Source of the DNA: Haliclona indistincta
Taxonomy: Eukaryota > Porifera > Demospongiae > Haplosclerida > Chalinidae
DNA: 64,000 bases
Direction of reading: 5' to 3'
Assembly: GCA_964017065.1 (NCBI GenBank)
Contig: OZ024786.1
Location: 3,821,781-3,885,780, forward strand
The notes under the pieces: model-generated
What the model saw: the letters and a program-made list of their open reading frames with translations, nothing else
Told to the model about the DNA's origin: nothing
The model's database searches: none
Part shown: positions 23,511 through 34,235 of the stretch, in pieces
How the letters are laid out: every line of letters begins with the position of its first letter
Numbering within the stretch: the stretch's first letter is position 1
Translations under genes and position numbers: made by a program

Positions 23511-23812
23511 ATGCATAATGAGATATACTTACAGGGTCAAGTAGAAAAAGGCCATTCGAGCTGGTCGACTTTAAGGCAGTGCAAAGAAGATGACAGTGCC
23601 CATCTACCTGACCCATTTATTTTACCGACTAATTTTAGGCCAGACATTGAGGTTTGCCTAAAATCAGGCAAAATGACGCGCTTGGCAAGGGCAATCTTTC
23701 TCTCAACTGTGGCTGGTGCCATGTTTCAGTATAAAATACCCAAATCGGGATGATTTTGTCTCTGTGTCGAGGCAAATAGTTGAGAAATATCCGTTTTTAG
23801 GATCAGTCAGCA
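23511..23812 (+). pseudogene. Frameshifted fragment of YPT/KYP-type transposon-associated domain
   Basis: One frame gives NFRPDIEVCLKSGKMTRLAR and continues to AMFQYK. Near 23740 the sense moves by one base and reads YPNRDDFVSVSRQIVEKYPF then a stop. The combined pattern (short helix, YP-x4-F-x-x-V-x-x-x-I-V-x-KYPFL) resembles a domain I recall from animal proteins annotated near SAM domains. A related copy lies at 27136-27478. The frameshift marks it as broken. Confidence 0.5.
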
Positions 23813-23819
23813 CCTAAAT

Positions 23820-25080
23820 TTAGGCGCACAGTGAAAATACCAACCAAAGTGTTAGGGTAACTACACCTAAATTTAAGTGCACTATAGAAAAAAAAAGTTC
23901 AATCATTATTATTTTTTGCAGGTGATATTGCTGCGTTAAAGACAGGGCGCAGTGCGATTATTATCACTGAAGACAACATCAAGGATCAGAAGAAAATAAC
24001 TGAATACCGAGCTGAAGAGTAGTACAGAAAAATAGAGTCAAACACATCAATATCAGATTGTTGAAAGTATAACTTATTCTACTAAAAGAGTGATTTCTTT
24101 AGTATAGTCCTAAAGATATTGAAGTTAATCATTAAAAACCTGCAAAAAATAATTGGACAAAAGAAAGAATAATGTGTTTTAGTTGCCCAGACGGCACACT
24201 CACTTCGCCCACTCAGCACAGTTTTTCATCAATTAATCAGAGAAGAGAGATACCACGCCATCGAGGTGCAGTCAATGACTTCTCCTCTGAGCTTGCTCTG
24301 AGCTCTGTGACATCCGCACTTCAGGTTCATCAACTCTCGTCAACTATCAAGTCGTGTTCATCCATCCGTGACTTGGTCTTCGTTTCCTCCCGAGATGCTC
24401 AGCTAGAATGCTACAACTTGCTATCAGGAACGAGTTAATCTTAAATCTTCTTGTTGGCTTGGTGTATGACTGTGTGAAATCTAGAAAGATTGGGAATCAT
24501 AATGGTGCATTCTTTTAGTCAGTAGGACTTTTAGTTTAATTCAATTTGGATTTGAATTTCTGAATCCTATGGTTAAACTCTTCTAATGACCTGATCCCTT
24601 CCTCAAGTGAGGCATTGCAAGAGCATCTGTCACGAGTACAATGCTTTACTCTTTCACTGCTTATGTGTGATCTCTACAGCTACAGAAGACACCAGGAGCA
24701 GTATTCATTGTGAGTGAATCTCTTTGTTTGATTTCTGTTTGACAGTCACTAGTGCTTTATAAATGTTTACTATCACTGTTACTTTCACTGTTTCCTTTTT
24801 AACTGTATTGTTATTGTATCACACTTAGCCACTTCAATAAAAAGTTGGTTTCCCCCCCCCGAGCATGCGCAGTTAATAGTGTGAGAACATGACATTTGAT
24901 GCTGTGAAGAATCAAGCATGGAACAGCTCAGTGACCAGAAGTAAAATTTGTTAGCGTTCATTAGTACCTTGGAAACAGTTCGTCGATCACATTTTTTAGT
25001 ACCAGCACCTGGAAATGGCAGAGTCACTCGGTAAAAGGGAATGATCCGTGTCAGAGATAGAGTAGGTATATGTGTACATG
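23820..25080. other. Spacer with no supported gene
   Basis: A frame at 24172-24438 (88 aa, serine-rich) has an ATG and no recognisable domain. Its codon pattern does not stand out. At 24854-24863 there is a C10 run next to gagcatgcgcag. I see no repeat or RNA gene. Confidence 0.3.
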
Positions 25081-25174
25081 GTATCCCTCAGCTCGTCTCA
25101 CCAGTAAAAGGAAAGCAAGTGCGTTATTTTGAGGCTGAATGATGATAAGAAAGTGAGACGTGTTGTGTCATTTG

Positions 25175-25960
25175 ATGGTGAGCTATAACCATTAATGAAG
25201 AAGGTTGGAGAATTCCGTCTTAGCCCTTGAGAACAGTAACATTAAAAAGAACACGTTGACATGTCAACTGGAGGTCCTTTTGAACAAGTATTCAGTAGTG
25301 AGTTATTCACCATGTACGTTTGAGTTAGGAGAGAGTCTGCTTTCTGACATGGACGAAGTACAGTGAAAATACCTGACATTTCTGACAATTTAGTTAATCA
25401 AGTTGTGGAAGTTGTGGGCAAGGTGTGTGAAGTTAAGGATGTGCAGACTGTGAAGAAAAATGAGGAAAAGGAGTTGGTGAAGCAGGATGTGTTGATTGGT
25501 GATGAGACGAAGTCGTGCAGGCTGGTTTTGTGGCAGGAGGATGTAATAAGTGTGGAGGAAGGGAAGTGTTATAAGTTTGCTGGTTTAGGAGTGCAACAGT
25601 TTTCAGGTGTCAAGTATCTAACAAACACGACTGACAGTACGAAAGTGGAGTTAATAGAAGAGTTTGAGAAGGTGAACGAGAAATGTCTGGGAGAGGAAGA
25701 AGAGGAGAGTGGACGTTCTGTGAAAGGAGAGATTGTATCAGTTATTTTAGTGAGTGAGTACCTGAGTTGCAAATTTTGTCGTTGCAAAGCTACAGTGGAA
25801 TATAGATAGCAGAATGCACCAAGTGTGGTGTGATTATGAAAGTTTCTATGTACCAGGAAGTGAAAGCAGCCAAGATTGTAGGTGCGGATGAGATGGGTTC
25901 CAGACAACTTAGAGTGCTCATTGAACTGGCAGGTTCAACACAGGGCTATACTGAGTCATA
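25175..25960 (+). pseudogene. RPA-like OB-fold / zinc-ribbon gene, frameshifted
   Basis: Starting around 25175 the reading sense moves between frames, then is open from about 25363 to 25809. It has an OB-fold-like pattern: NQVVEVVGKVCEVKDVQTV, a KQDVLIGDET block, CRLVLWQEDV and YKFAGLGVQQFSGVKYL. A zinc-ribbon pair follows, CKFC in this frame and, after a one-base shift near 25805, ECTKCG. The layout matches the C-terminal OB fold and zinc ribbon of replication protein A large subunit. Such RPA-like genes are often spread by transposons. At least two frameshifts mean this copy is not functional as it stands. Confidence 0.6.
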
Positions 25961-26154
25961 TTAGTCCTCGAAATAACAGCATATGAAATGGACACGTTTG
26001 AACATGCAAATTCACTCAAAAGCAGTCGATGAGTAGATTCTGGCTGTTTAATCAGAACTTATTTGATGCATTATACAAATCAAATCTTACCAGCCAGATA
26101 TAAGTGCTGAGTGATGCATTATCCATGGACTGTACTCTGAATACATACGTAGAG

Positions 26155-26346
26155 TACCCAGAACTGTGAGATTAAGAAGCCGCGCTATGGTGATGTGTAC
26201 AATCTAATATTAATTGAGGAGTAGAAGTGCGATGAAGGAGTCTAAACGAGCTATTGACGCAGAATCTTTGGTTCAAGATCACGACAATGCAACGGTTGAT
26301 GAGGTACAATTAGACCAATTGCAAGAGATTGATGTTTTCGTTAAGA
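26155..26346 (+). repeat. Duplicate of the 26640-26830 segment (OB-fold gene piece)
   Basis: The stretch from gaactgtgagattaagaagc through ttgcaagagattgatgttttcg recurs almost unchanged at 26645-26830. The breakpoint on the right runs into a short duplicated tract (gatgtgggagcaataggtgagaag twice at about 26346-26403). Confidence 0.9.
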
Positions 26347-26445
26347 TGTGGGAGCAATAGGTGAGAAGAGGAGAAAAAGATGTGGGAGCAATAGGTGAGA
26401 AGAGTTGAACGAGGCATTGAGTTTGCTGATGAGCTAACCAAGTAC

Positions 26446-26940
26446 AGCATCGACAATGCTACTTAGAGTGCGACTGTGCATGGAGCCGTTGTGTTGATCT
26501 TACCAGTTAAAAAGGGTCGAATGTGTTTGTTTTTTGATGGTGAAATAGCGGACGACACTAGTAAAATACGCCTTGTGGGATTTGATGCATCACAACAACG
26601 AAAGCTTTCGGGATTCCACGAAACGTAACTACCAATTGAGCTACAGAACTGTGAGATTAAGAAGCCGCGCTATGGTGATGTGTACAATCTAATATTAATT
26701 GAGGAGTAGAAGTGCGATGAAGGAGTCTAAACGAGCTATTGACGCAGAATCTTTGGTTCAAGATCACGACAATGCAACGGTTGATGAGGTACAATTAGAC
26801 CAATTGCAAGAGATTGATGTTTTCGTTAAAATCTCTATCAGTGCCAAGGCTGTGGAAGTGAAAGATGTGGAAGCAATAGGTGACAAGTTATATGTAGTTT
26901 TGTGTTATTGTATCTTGGTCTTTAGTCGATCTAAGCTGTG
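26446..26940 (+). pseudogene. Decayed RPA-like OB-fold gene, copy 2
   Basis: Fragments in different frames give PVKKGRMC, FFDGEIADDTSKIRLVGFD and ELQNCEIKKPRYGDVYNLI, the N-terminal OB-fold signature of the family (SPVK...F-x-G-x-L...RLVGF...NCEIK). They are followed by an acidic segment and KISISAKAVEVKDVEAIG, which aligns with the start of the copy at 25363. Stops and shifts separate the pieces. A near-identical arrangement lies at 30130-30610. Confidence 0.65.
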
Positions 26941-26960
26941 AAGAACTTGAATCGTGACAA

Positions 26961-27035
26961 CACATTTCGGTTATGCAAAGACATGGCAGCAGTGTAGGAC
27001 TAAGGTTAAAAATCTAATCCAAAAGTACAGACATA
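26961..27035 (+). pseudogene. Myb/SANT-like helix fragment, close to the Harbinger accessory gene
   Basis: The frame reads FGYAKTWQQCRTKVKNLIQK, nearly identical to LGYAKTWQQCRTKVKNLVQK in the intact Myb/SANT gene at 44618-46180. Only the last helix is present and no exon structure remains around it, so it is a relic of a related PIF/Harbinger accessory gene. Confidence 0.7.
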
Positions 27036-27135
27036 AAACTAAAGAAGGACTCTGGATTTTTTATCGAAGAAAAAAAGCTATTCCAGCCCGTCAAAATTCC
27101 ATCCAAACAGCCCATAAAGAGAACGAAAGACAAAA

Positions 27136-27478
27136 ATGCCCTTGCCACAACCTTTCCCTCTCCCTCAGCACTTCACTGCTCCTATAGAAGTTGGCATTAG
27201 AGCGGAGGATGTCAATATAGTGCCAAAATATATTTCTAGTGTGGCCAGTAGTATGCTGTGCCACAAGCGATATCCAACAATAGATGAATACATTTATGTG
27301 GCCACACTAATCACAACAAAGTACCCTTGGATAAAAGCCCAGATCGGCACACCAACTGGAGCACTTATCATTGGTTTACAAATCCGCTTCAAAGAGTTTC
27401 GCCAAGAGAGGAAGCCAAGATCATCTCCAGCAATAATTCTAGAGCCCAAGATCCCTGCCAAGCTACCAAGCTAAAATC
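27136..27478 (+). pseudogene. YPT/KYP-type transposon-associated domain, frameshifted
   Basis: One frame encodes SSMLCHKRYPTIDEYIYVAT followed by LITTKYPWIKAQIGTPTG. The tryptophan expected next (W-x-x-x-L-x-x-RFK-x-x-R) appears only in the overlapping frame, while RFKEFRQERK is back in the first frame, so small indels are likely. Same domain type as the fragment at 23511-23812. I recall it from large animal gene families that look transposon-derived. No catalytic motif is visible. Confidence 0.5.
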
Positions 27479-27589
27479 TCCTGCAAAACAGCTTATGCAG
27501 AGACCAAAAATTGCTGCTGGAAAGGATCTTGGATATATCTTAGATCTTTGATATAAAATTTTATGTGTTTTTCTGAGGCACTGTGGTTG

Positions 27590-27870
27590 CTATTACAGAT
27601 TGCGCCAACATCAGAGGAAGTGGATAAAGCACAACATCTTTTAGAAACCTTTTGTTCGCAGATAGAAGTGCTGTATGGTGAGAATTTTAATACTACAAAT
27701 TATTATTGTGAAATTACACTACTAGGCAAAAGATACTGCAGTGCAAACATTCATATTCTCTTGCATTTTGTGGACTCTATCCGTCACTTGGGTCCTTTAT
27801 GGGCCCATTCAGCCTTTCCTTTTGAAGACATTGAGAGATCTATTTAGAGGATCAAAAGATCCACCAAAAC
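27590..27870 (+). pseudogene. CACTA/Plavaka-like transposase C-terminal fragment
   Basis: The frame reads a helical stretch (LLETFCSQIEVLYGE), then NIHILLHFVDSIRHLGPLWA followed by HSAFPFEDI. This matches the H-x-LLH...GPLW-x-x-S-x-F-x-FE core near the C terminus of animal TNP2-like transposases. A one-base shift near 27840 brings DLFRGSKDPPKQ into frame, ending at a donor (cag|gtaagc). Two reading errors show it is broken. Confidence 0.65.
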
Positions 27871-28049
27871 AGGTAAGCTTAAACCATGCCATAACTACTA
27901 AGTTAATTCTTTGCATGTCAATAATAGATAGCAAAGCAGTTTATTACACGACAGAAATTGAGTGCTGAGGTCAGCAGCAAGAACATCCAGAGCATGTGCA
28001 GCAGCTGACATCTCAACTTATGTGGTCCAGAAAAATTGGCTATGAAAGC

Positions 28050-28340
28050 TATCTTATGCTGTGACTGCTGTGCTGAACATTGTAGACACGCCCAGTCAGT
28101 GAATTGTGGTCAGCACTGATTGGCTTCTGATGTATACCCCCAAAGCACTGCATTGTGATTGCTGTACAAAAATTATGTATTCATGCACCTGCAGCTGTTG
28201 CCGTGTTTGTAGAATGGTGGATAGTTTTCTGTTGTTATGGATTGGTAGATAGTTCTATTTGTGTATGTTTTTGTAACATTCATGACTGCACTGAGGCATC
28301 AGCACCGCTTTGGTGCTTTCATTCAATGGGCAGTCCTTGT
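28050..28340 (+). repeat. Dispersed repeat, copy 2 (inverted relative to 5783-6656)
   Basis: It matches the reverse complement of about 5783-6260, with an internal deletion relative to that copy. It ends in the actgcactgaggcatcagca block that mirrors the gcaccgaggcat end of copy 1. Confidence 0.8.
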
Positions 28341-28430
28341 GGTTACTTCATTTGTGAGTAAGACTCCCACATTTATTACAGCCTCTGCCGCCTACACACA
28401 CATCCACGCCATCAGCATTAGTGTGTAAAG

Positions 28431-28577
28431 GAAGAAGAGAAAAGATTAGAAACAGCAGTAGATGTAGTAAAAAAAGGTCAGAGCTTGAGAGAAACAGGTA
28501 ACCGGTACGGCATTGCCAAGAGCACACTGCATGGTCACGTCACCGGGAAAACTTCAAAAGAGGGGACTAGAAGGTAG
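28431..28577 (+). pseudogene. psq-type helix-turn-helix fragment of a pogo/Tigger transposase
   Basis: The frame reads KRLETAVDVVKKGQSLRETG then NRYGIAKSTLHGHVTGK and ends at a stop. This is the layout of the N-terminal psq HTH of pogo-like transposases (AV-x-x-V-x-x-G-x-S...A-x-x-Y-x-I-x-K-S-T-L-x-x-x-V-x-G-K). The rest of the transposase (CENP-B HTH and DDE domains) is not visible nearby. Confidence 0.6.
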
Positions 28578-28949
28578 ACTGTTACATAATGGGCTTCTAC
28601 TGGAAAGAATGATGGCGGGGACTGTAGTGAATACATACCTACAGAAAGATGCTGCTTATACTGTTGTTGTGGACGTCAAGACATGCTAGAACAGGTAAAG
28701 CTGTAACCCATTGAAAAGATTGGATTCCTGGAAAAAAAGTGGAGGCAAGGTGTTTCCTCTCTGAAAGACAGCCTTCACTTTCAGAGAGAAAGCCACAGCA
28801 CTTGCAAACTGCAAGAGCCCGATCATCCTTGCTTTCTCGACTGTTTCCCACAGCTCAAAGCAAGCGTCATCATCTCAGGCATGTTGTGGGCGAACGAGAG
28901 TCTATAGGAGTTACGTTGGTGAGATGTGTGTGTGGCGGTATGGTAAGGT

Positions 28950-29120
28950 AATGGTTGCATTGTTAGAAGCCTCTGATCTTCCAGTTGCCTGTCGTGCCTG
29001 ACATAGCCATCTATCAATTTGCCCCAACAATGTGCGACCGACCATTGACATCTCATCAATGATGATGTACTTGACAGTGACAGTGCACGCATGTGCTGTC
29101 AGTACCACGCCACGTGTCAA
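28950..29120 (-). pseudogene. PIF1-type helicase fragment (Walker B region)
   Basis: The minus-strand frame contains VKYIIIDEMSMVGRTLLGQI followed by DRWLCQARQATG. This is the Walker B region and following helix of PIF1 helicases, the type carried by Helitron transposons. Neither the Walker A motif upstream nor the usual FGG...GDFxQLPPV motif downstream can be found, so only a short piece survives. Confidence 0.7.
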
Positions 29121-29129
29121 TGTTCTAGT

Positions 29130-30120
29130 CCATCTTGGCGTTATTCATGATCAGAATGAATGAAGAAAGGAGACATAACTCTGCAGTTGAGGTCTGACGA
29201 CGTCAACACAAGGAGGGAGATGGTCACAAATATTCAAGGTATCTTGTCTAACTAACTATTGAGTTCATGCTTTGTTCATCACTTATTTCTGGAACAGATT
29301 GTACCCGGACACTGTTTCTCAAGGAGGAGGAAGCCACACAGCGGGCAGAGTTTGCAGACAAGCATTTTATAGCCTTCCGTGAGGTTACCACCTTCTTCTT
29401 CAAATAACATTAGTGCTTCTTGTGGCAATGGAATGACCGGATGAGACACTTTTGTTGTTTACATCTTTGTGGTGGCAAGACAATTAGGAGTTCCTTTTTC
29501 TGCAAAATGCATAAGTATGTGATTAAGATAACCAGAAAATTGCCTTACAAGAAGTTCTCATGTGCAAGATATGTCATCTGTCACTGCTAAAGCCTCCTAC
29601 TATTGTTGCACGCTGCTGTCGAAACATTATCGGTTGTCAAGCATGCGTAGACACCTGGTTACAGTGACACCATGGCATTGTCAACTCTGGATGGATTACT
29701 GGAACCATCAACGAGGCGCTGGTTGACGATGATGAGGATTCGAGGTTCCGTAATCAAAACATCATTATAGTAACCATCACATCATCATATCTCCAATGTG
29801 TAACTGTCACATCATCTATACTAGCTGCTCCGAGCGAGCTGCTCCATATATCCTGCTGCATGCTCGTGTTTATCCACCATTCACCTACGATATGCCTACA
29901 CGTGAAGCTTCGTTTTGTACATACCACGGCTGTATCGACCTGCCTCCTTGCGTACTAGCTACCACTAGTGTTGACTGGCACACCATGTTAGTGTCGGTCC
30001 AGATTTGTCTGGAAATCAAGGTTTTACGTGATTAGGGTGTTCTGGACGTCAACGGCGAGACAACCGTTGAAAGAAGAACAGTTGAAAAAGTCGCAGCTCA
30101 AGTGCTGACTCTCGTTAGGT
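29130..30120. other. Spacer with no supported gene
   Basis: Short frames only (for example 29796-30035, 79 aa) with no recognisable motif. The 3' part leads into the OB-fold gene relic at 30130. Confidence 0.3.
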
Positions 30121-30129
30121 CTATGGCTA

Positions 30130-30610
30130 AAAGAAGTTATCCAAATTTGGGAAACATCGACAATGCTACTTCGAGTGCAACAGTGCACGGAGCCGTTGTG
30201 TCGATCTCACCGGTTAAAAAGGGCCGAAAGTGTTTTTTTTAATGGTGAAATAGCGGACGACACTTGTAAAATTCGCCTTGTGGGATTTGATCCATCACAA
30301 CAACGAAAGCTTTGGGATTCCACGAAACGCAACTACCAGTTGAGCTACAGAACTGTGAGATTAAGAAGTCGCACTAAGGTGATGTGTACGATCTAATGTT
30401 GAGGAGTAGAAGTGTAATCAAGGAGTCCAAACGAGCAATGACGCAGCATCTTTGATTCAAGATCACGACTATGCAACGGTTGATGAGGCGGCTGAAGTAC
30501 AATTAGAGCGATTGCAAGACATTAAAGTTTTCGATAAAATCTCGATCAGTGCCAAGGTTATGGAAGTGAAAGGTGTGGAATCAATAGGTGACAAATTATC
30601 TTACACATTC
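30130..30610 (+). pseudogene. Decayed RPA-like OB-fold gene, copy 3
   Basis: It parallels 26446-26940 in order: NATSSATVHGAVVSISPVKK, a frame change in a T-run (about 30234-30241), FNGEIADDTCKIRLVGFD, then TKRNYQLSYRTVR and, after more changes, the acidic block and KISISAKVMEVKGVESIG. DNA identity to the earlier copy looks high, so these are segmental or element-borne duplicates. Confidence 0.65.
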
Positions 30611-30643
30611 TCCAGTCGCAGACTCATCGATTCTATTCATTTT

Positions 30644-30868
30644 ACAGACAGACGCCTCTGATCGAGGAATTGGAGCCGTATTTAGCCAGACAAGTAAGGA
30701 GGGACAAGAACACCCTGTGGCCTATACGAGTAGGAAACACAGTATGCTGTGGTGGAAAAGGAGTGTTTGACCATAGTGTGGGTATTTACCTCTATGGGCA
30801 GACAGTCTTCCTTCAGACTGATCATCAGTCACTGACATGGTTACAGCGGTGTGTGTTGTGCATGTTGT
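30644..30868 (+). pseudogene. Ty3/Gypsy retrotransposon RNase H fragment
   Basis: One frame gives LQTDASDRGIGAVFSQ followed by GQEHPVAYTSRKHS. After a frame change near 30745 another gives LYGQTVFLQTDHQSLTWLQR. These are the TDAS, PVAYxSRK and F-x-LxTDHxSLxWL motifs of the Gypsy RNase H domain. The central catalytic part is shortened and frameshifted. No LTR is visible. Confidence 0.8.
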
Positions 30869-31180
30869 ACTAACAATGTCAAGATCTGTTTTGTTGTCGT
30901 ACAATGAAAGAAACAAGGTGTTTACTATTCCAGACAGGAAAGATGAGAGAGACATTCAGTATCTTGAATCTGAATTGAGATTAGCATTTTCCTACCACGG
31001 GAATGTTTCGATCAGCATTTATTTTCAAAGATTTGATGCTGACTGGAACAACTACGTTGAGCTCGACGAGAACTCTAGTATTTTTAACAAGGACGATAAA
31101 GGTGGTAGTTTGTCCACAAATTGTCTCTCCCTTGTCAAGCATGCAGGTTGGTATTATAATAAGACCTCATGTAACAGAAT

Positions 31181-31381
31181 TACCGTATAGCGGGAAATTT
31201 TCGCAGGAGAAAATTTTCGCGAATGAGCGAGATTAGAGTATTTCGCGAATAATATTTTTGCGAATCAGCGCTATTGCCCTATCTTTGTCAACAAAAAACA
31301 AGACATTCGCGGATAATATTTTCGTGAATAGTCTGCAATTCGTGAAAATTTTCTCCCGCAAAAATTTCCCGCTATACGGTA
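31181..31381. mobile_element. 201-bp MITE with taccgtatagcggg ends
   Basis: Left end taccgtatagcgggaaattt at 31181 and right end cccgctatacggta at 31381 are inverted. Inner blocks (aattttcgcgaa and complement) also pair, so most of the element can fold on itself. TA at the borders fits a Tc1/mariner-type target. It lies 70 bp before the large minisatellite. Confidence 0.85.
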
Positions 31382-31454
31382 TGTTCTCATTGTCTTCATC
31401 CATGATAGAGGTAATAGATTTATATCCAATCAAGTTATCCGGATGTTTATAATA

Positions 31455-32790
31455 ATATCTACTGTATCTAAGACTGTATCTGCTGTATCCAAGACTGTAT
31501 CTACTGTATCCAAGACTGTATCTACTGTATCCAAGACTGTATCTACTGTATCCAAGACTGTATCTACTGTATCCAAGACTGTATCTACTGTATCCAAGAC
31601 TGTATCTACTGTATCCAAGACTGTATCTACTGTATCCAAGACTGTATCTACTGTATCCAAGACTGTATCTACTGTATCCAAGACTGTATCTACTGTATCC
31701 AAGACTGTACCTACTGTATCCAAGACTGTATCTACTGTATCCAAGACTGTATCTACTGTATCCAAGACAGTATCTACTGTATCCAAGACTGTATCTACTG
31801 TATCCAAGACAGTATCTACTGTATCCAAGACTGTATCTACTGTATCCAAGACTGTATCTACTGTATCCAAGACTGTATCTACTGTATCCAAGACAGTATC
31901 TACTGTATCCAAGACTGTATCTGCTGTATCCAAGACTGTATCTACTGTATCCAAGACTGTATCTACTGTATCCAAGACTGTATCTACTGTATCCAAGACT
32001 GTATCTACTGTATCCAAGACTGTATCTACTGTATCCAAGACTGTATCTACTGTATCCAAGACTGTATCTACTGTATCCAAGACTGTATCTACTGTATCCA
32101 AGACTGTACCTACTGTATCCAAGACTGTATCTACTGTATCCAAGACTGTATCTACTGTATCCAAGACAGTATCTACTGTATCCAAGACTGTATCTACTGT
32201 ATCCAAGACAGTATCTACTGTATCCAAGACTGTATCTACTGTATCCAAGACTGTATCTACTGTATCCAAGACAGTATCTACTGTATCCAAGACTGTATCT
32301 ACTGTATCCAAGACTGTATCTACTGTATCCAAGACTGTATCTACTGTATCCAAGACAGTATCTACTGTATCCAAGACTGTATCTACTGTATCCAAGACTG
32401 TATCTACTGTATCCAAGACTGTATCTACTGTATCCAAGACAGTATCTACTGTATCCAAGACTGTATCTACTGTATCCAAGACTGTATCTGCTGTATCCAA
32501 GACTGTATCTACTGTATCCAAGACTGTATCTACTGTATCCAAGACTGTATCTACTGTATCCAAGACTGTATCTACTGTATCCAAGACTGTATCTACTGTA
32601 TCCAAGACTGTATCTACTGTATCCAAGACTGTATCTACTGTATCCAAGACTGTATCTGCTGTATCCAAGACTGTATCTACTGTATCCAAGACTGTATCTA
32701 CTGTATCCAAGACAGTATCTACTGTATCCAAGACTGTATCTACTGTATCCAAGACTGTATCTACTGTATCCAATACTGTATCTGCTGTAT
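31455..32790 (+). repeat. Minisatellite, about 64 units of 21 bp
   Basis: The unit is tgtatctactgtatccaaga plus c. Variants are rare and regular: ctgctg for ctactg (for example about 31480, 31921, 32487 and 32655), gtacct for gtatct (31707 and 32106) and acagta for actgta (several). Because 21 is a multiple of three and the unit has a stop in only one of six frames, long open frames (up to 549 codons) run through it. I regard these as by-products, with no start context or splice support. Confidence 0.98.
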
Positions 32791-33079
32791 AATAGCGATC
32801 CATTAGACAGCCAGGGCTGCGTAGCTCCTGGAGATTTTGACAACAAGTCAACCCCCAACAACAACAGCGAATAATCATTCAATTTATGAATGATTATAAA
32901 TTGATATAGGATATTGGATATTGGTCAATTTCTACATGTGATGTATAATTAGCCACCATAGCAAAGGTTTGGTTACAGAACTTTGTTAAAATGCACACAA
33001 ACAGAGGCTAGAATTCTGTTCACGTTCAAAGTGAACAAGCCACCATGTTTTTGATGACATACATACTTACGCACACAGA

Positions 33080-33300
33080 CGTGCGTAGAATACCTAGAGT
33101 GCATGGGGTGCCTAGAGTGCCTAACGAGAGTGCCTAGAGTGCATAACGAGAGTGCATAAAGAGAGTGCCTAGAGTGCATAACGAGAGTGCCAAGAGTGCA
33201 TAAAGAGAGAGCCTAGAGTGTATAACAAGAGTGCCTAACGACAGTGCATAAAGGGAGTGCCTAGAGTGCATAAAGAGAGTGCGTAGAGTGCATAAAAGAG
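33080..33300 (+). repeat. Degenerate tandem array of gagtgcctagagtgcataa units
   Basis: About nine imperfect units built from gagtgcctagagtgcataa with short interruptions (acgaga, aagaga). A second array with the same unit and orientation lies at 36335-36452. Confidence 0.9.
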
Positions 33301-33345
33301 ATCAGTAAGAGATGAACACCAGGCACTCTTGTTATGCATGTGGCT

Positions 33346-33404
33346 CAGGCTTGAGAAGTGATACAATAGTATGACATTTTGAAGCAATGTTACATTGTAT
33401 GATA
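33346..33404. repeat. Inverted repeat, left arm (partner 36247-36303)
   Basis: The segment from gcttgagaagtgatacaata to gttacattgtatg is complementary, with one mismatch in the region read, to 36247-36303. Each arm lies next to a gagtgcctagag array on its outer side, so together they may delimit a roughly 3-kb inserted unit (33346-36303). Confidence 0.8.
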
Positions 33405-34230
33405 AAATTACTTCTATTACTATTACTATTATTGGGGCCATGTTGGACCAATGTAATCTATTATATTACTAAACCTTGACCTTTAATGAACTTATGCACT
33501 GGAGGTGCTACCGTCTGATAGCACCTAGGTGCTATCATCCATATTTCATCAGTTTCAATTTGAGTTTACTCTAAGCACTCTAAGCATTTAATTTCTATGG
33601 TGGTCTAATTGTTTGTTGTAAAATTGTGTTTGTTGTAAGATGTTGTAAAAGCTGCATGCCAATTCAGAAACAAAAATTATTGTCTTTCACTTGTATCTTT
33701 AGGACGTAGATTGAGTGCCCTTCTGCTTAATGAGTTTTTTTGCCTCCAGGCCTCTAATATAGAGTAATTAATTTATCCCCAACAAATCTGCAGTGTTTGC
33801 ACAGTGTCACTGTTAGCGCAGTCGTCTCGTTGACAGATGAGAGCCACGTAAATACAGTTGAAAAGAGAGAAGAATTGTGGAAGAGATAATCAAGAATTGT
33901 AGAAGAGAGATGAAGATTTTCTTTTGTTGACAGGCACACATACGCAGTTCCTCCTAGGCCCAGTCTACCTTTAAGAACTCAGAGTATTATAGCAAGCTCT
34001 CTCATAGTTCACTTTTCCTATCCGTCAAACAATTTTGTAGGGTCTCTGCCACTGTGCTATGGATTTCTGGCTATAATCACTGATGGTGTTTGGTATCCTA
34101 ACTGAATAAATTTCTCATTTATCACCTCTTCAATTACACTAGCACTAATGCTAACTTGCAGCTGCAACCATTCCATTAAAATGTCCATCGTCCTTCAGAG
34201 TCATTTGTGAATGCTTAAGTGTTCCTGTTG
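33405..34230. other. Spacer with no supported gene
   Basis: No recognisable domain, array or RNA gene on either strand. Confidence 0.35.
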
Positions 34231-34235
34231 TTAAC

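Noticed and set aside
31233..32882. Open frame of 549 codons on the minus strand with LGYSRYS repeats
   Set aside because: It is produced by a 21-bp minisatellite that is stop-free in five of six frames, and the same DNA gives equally long frames on the other strand.
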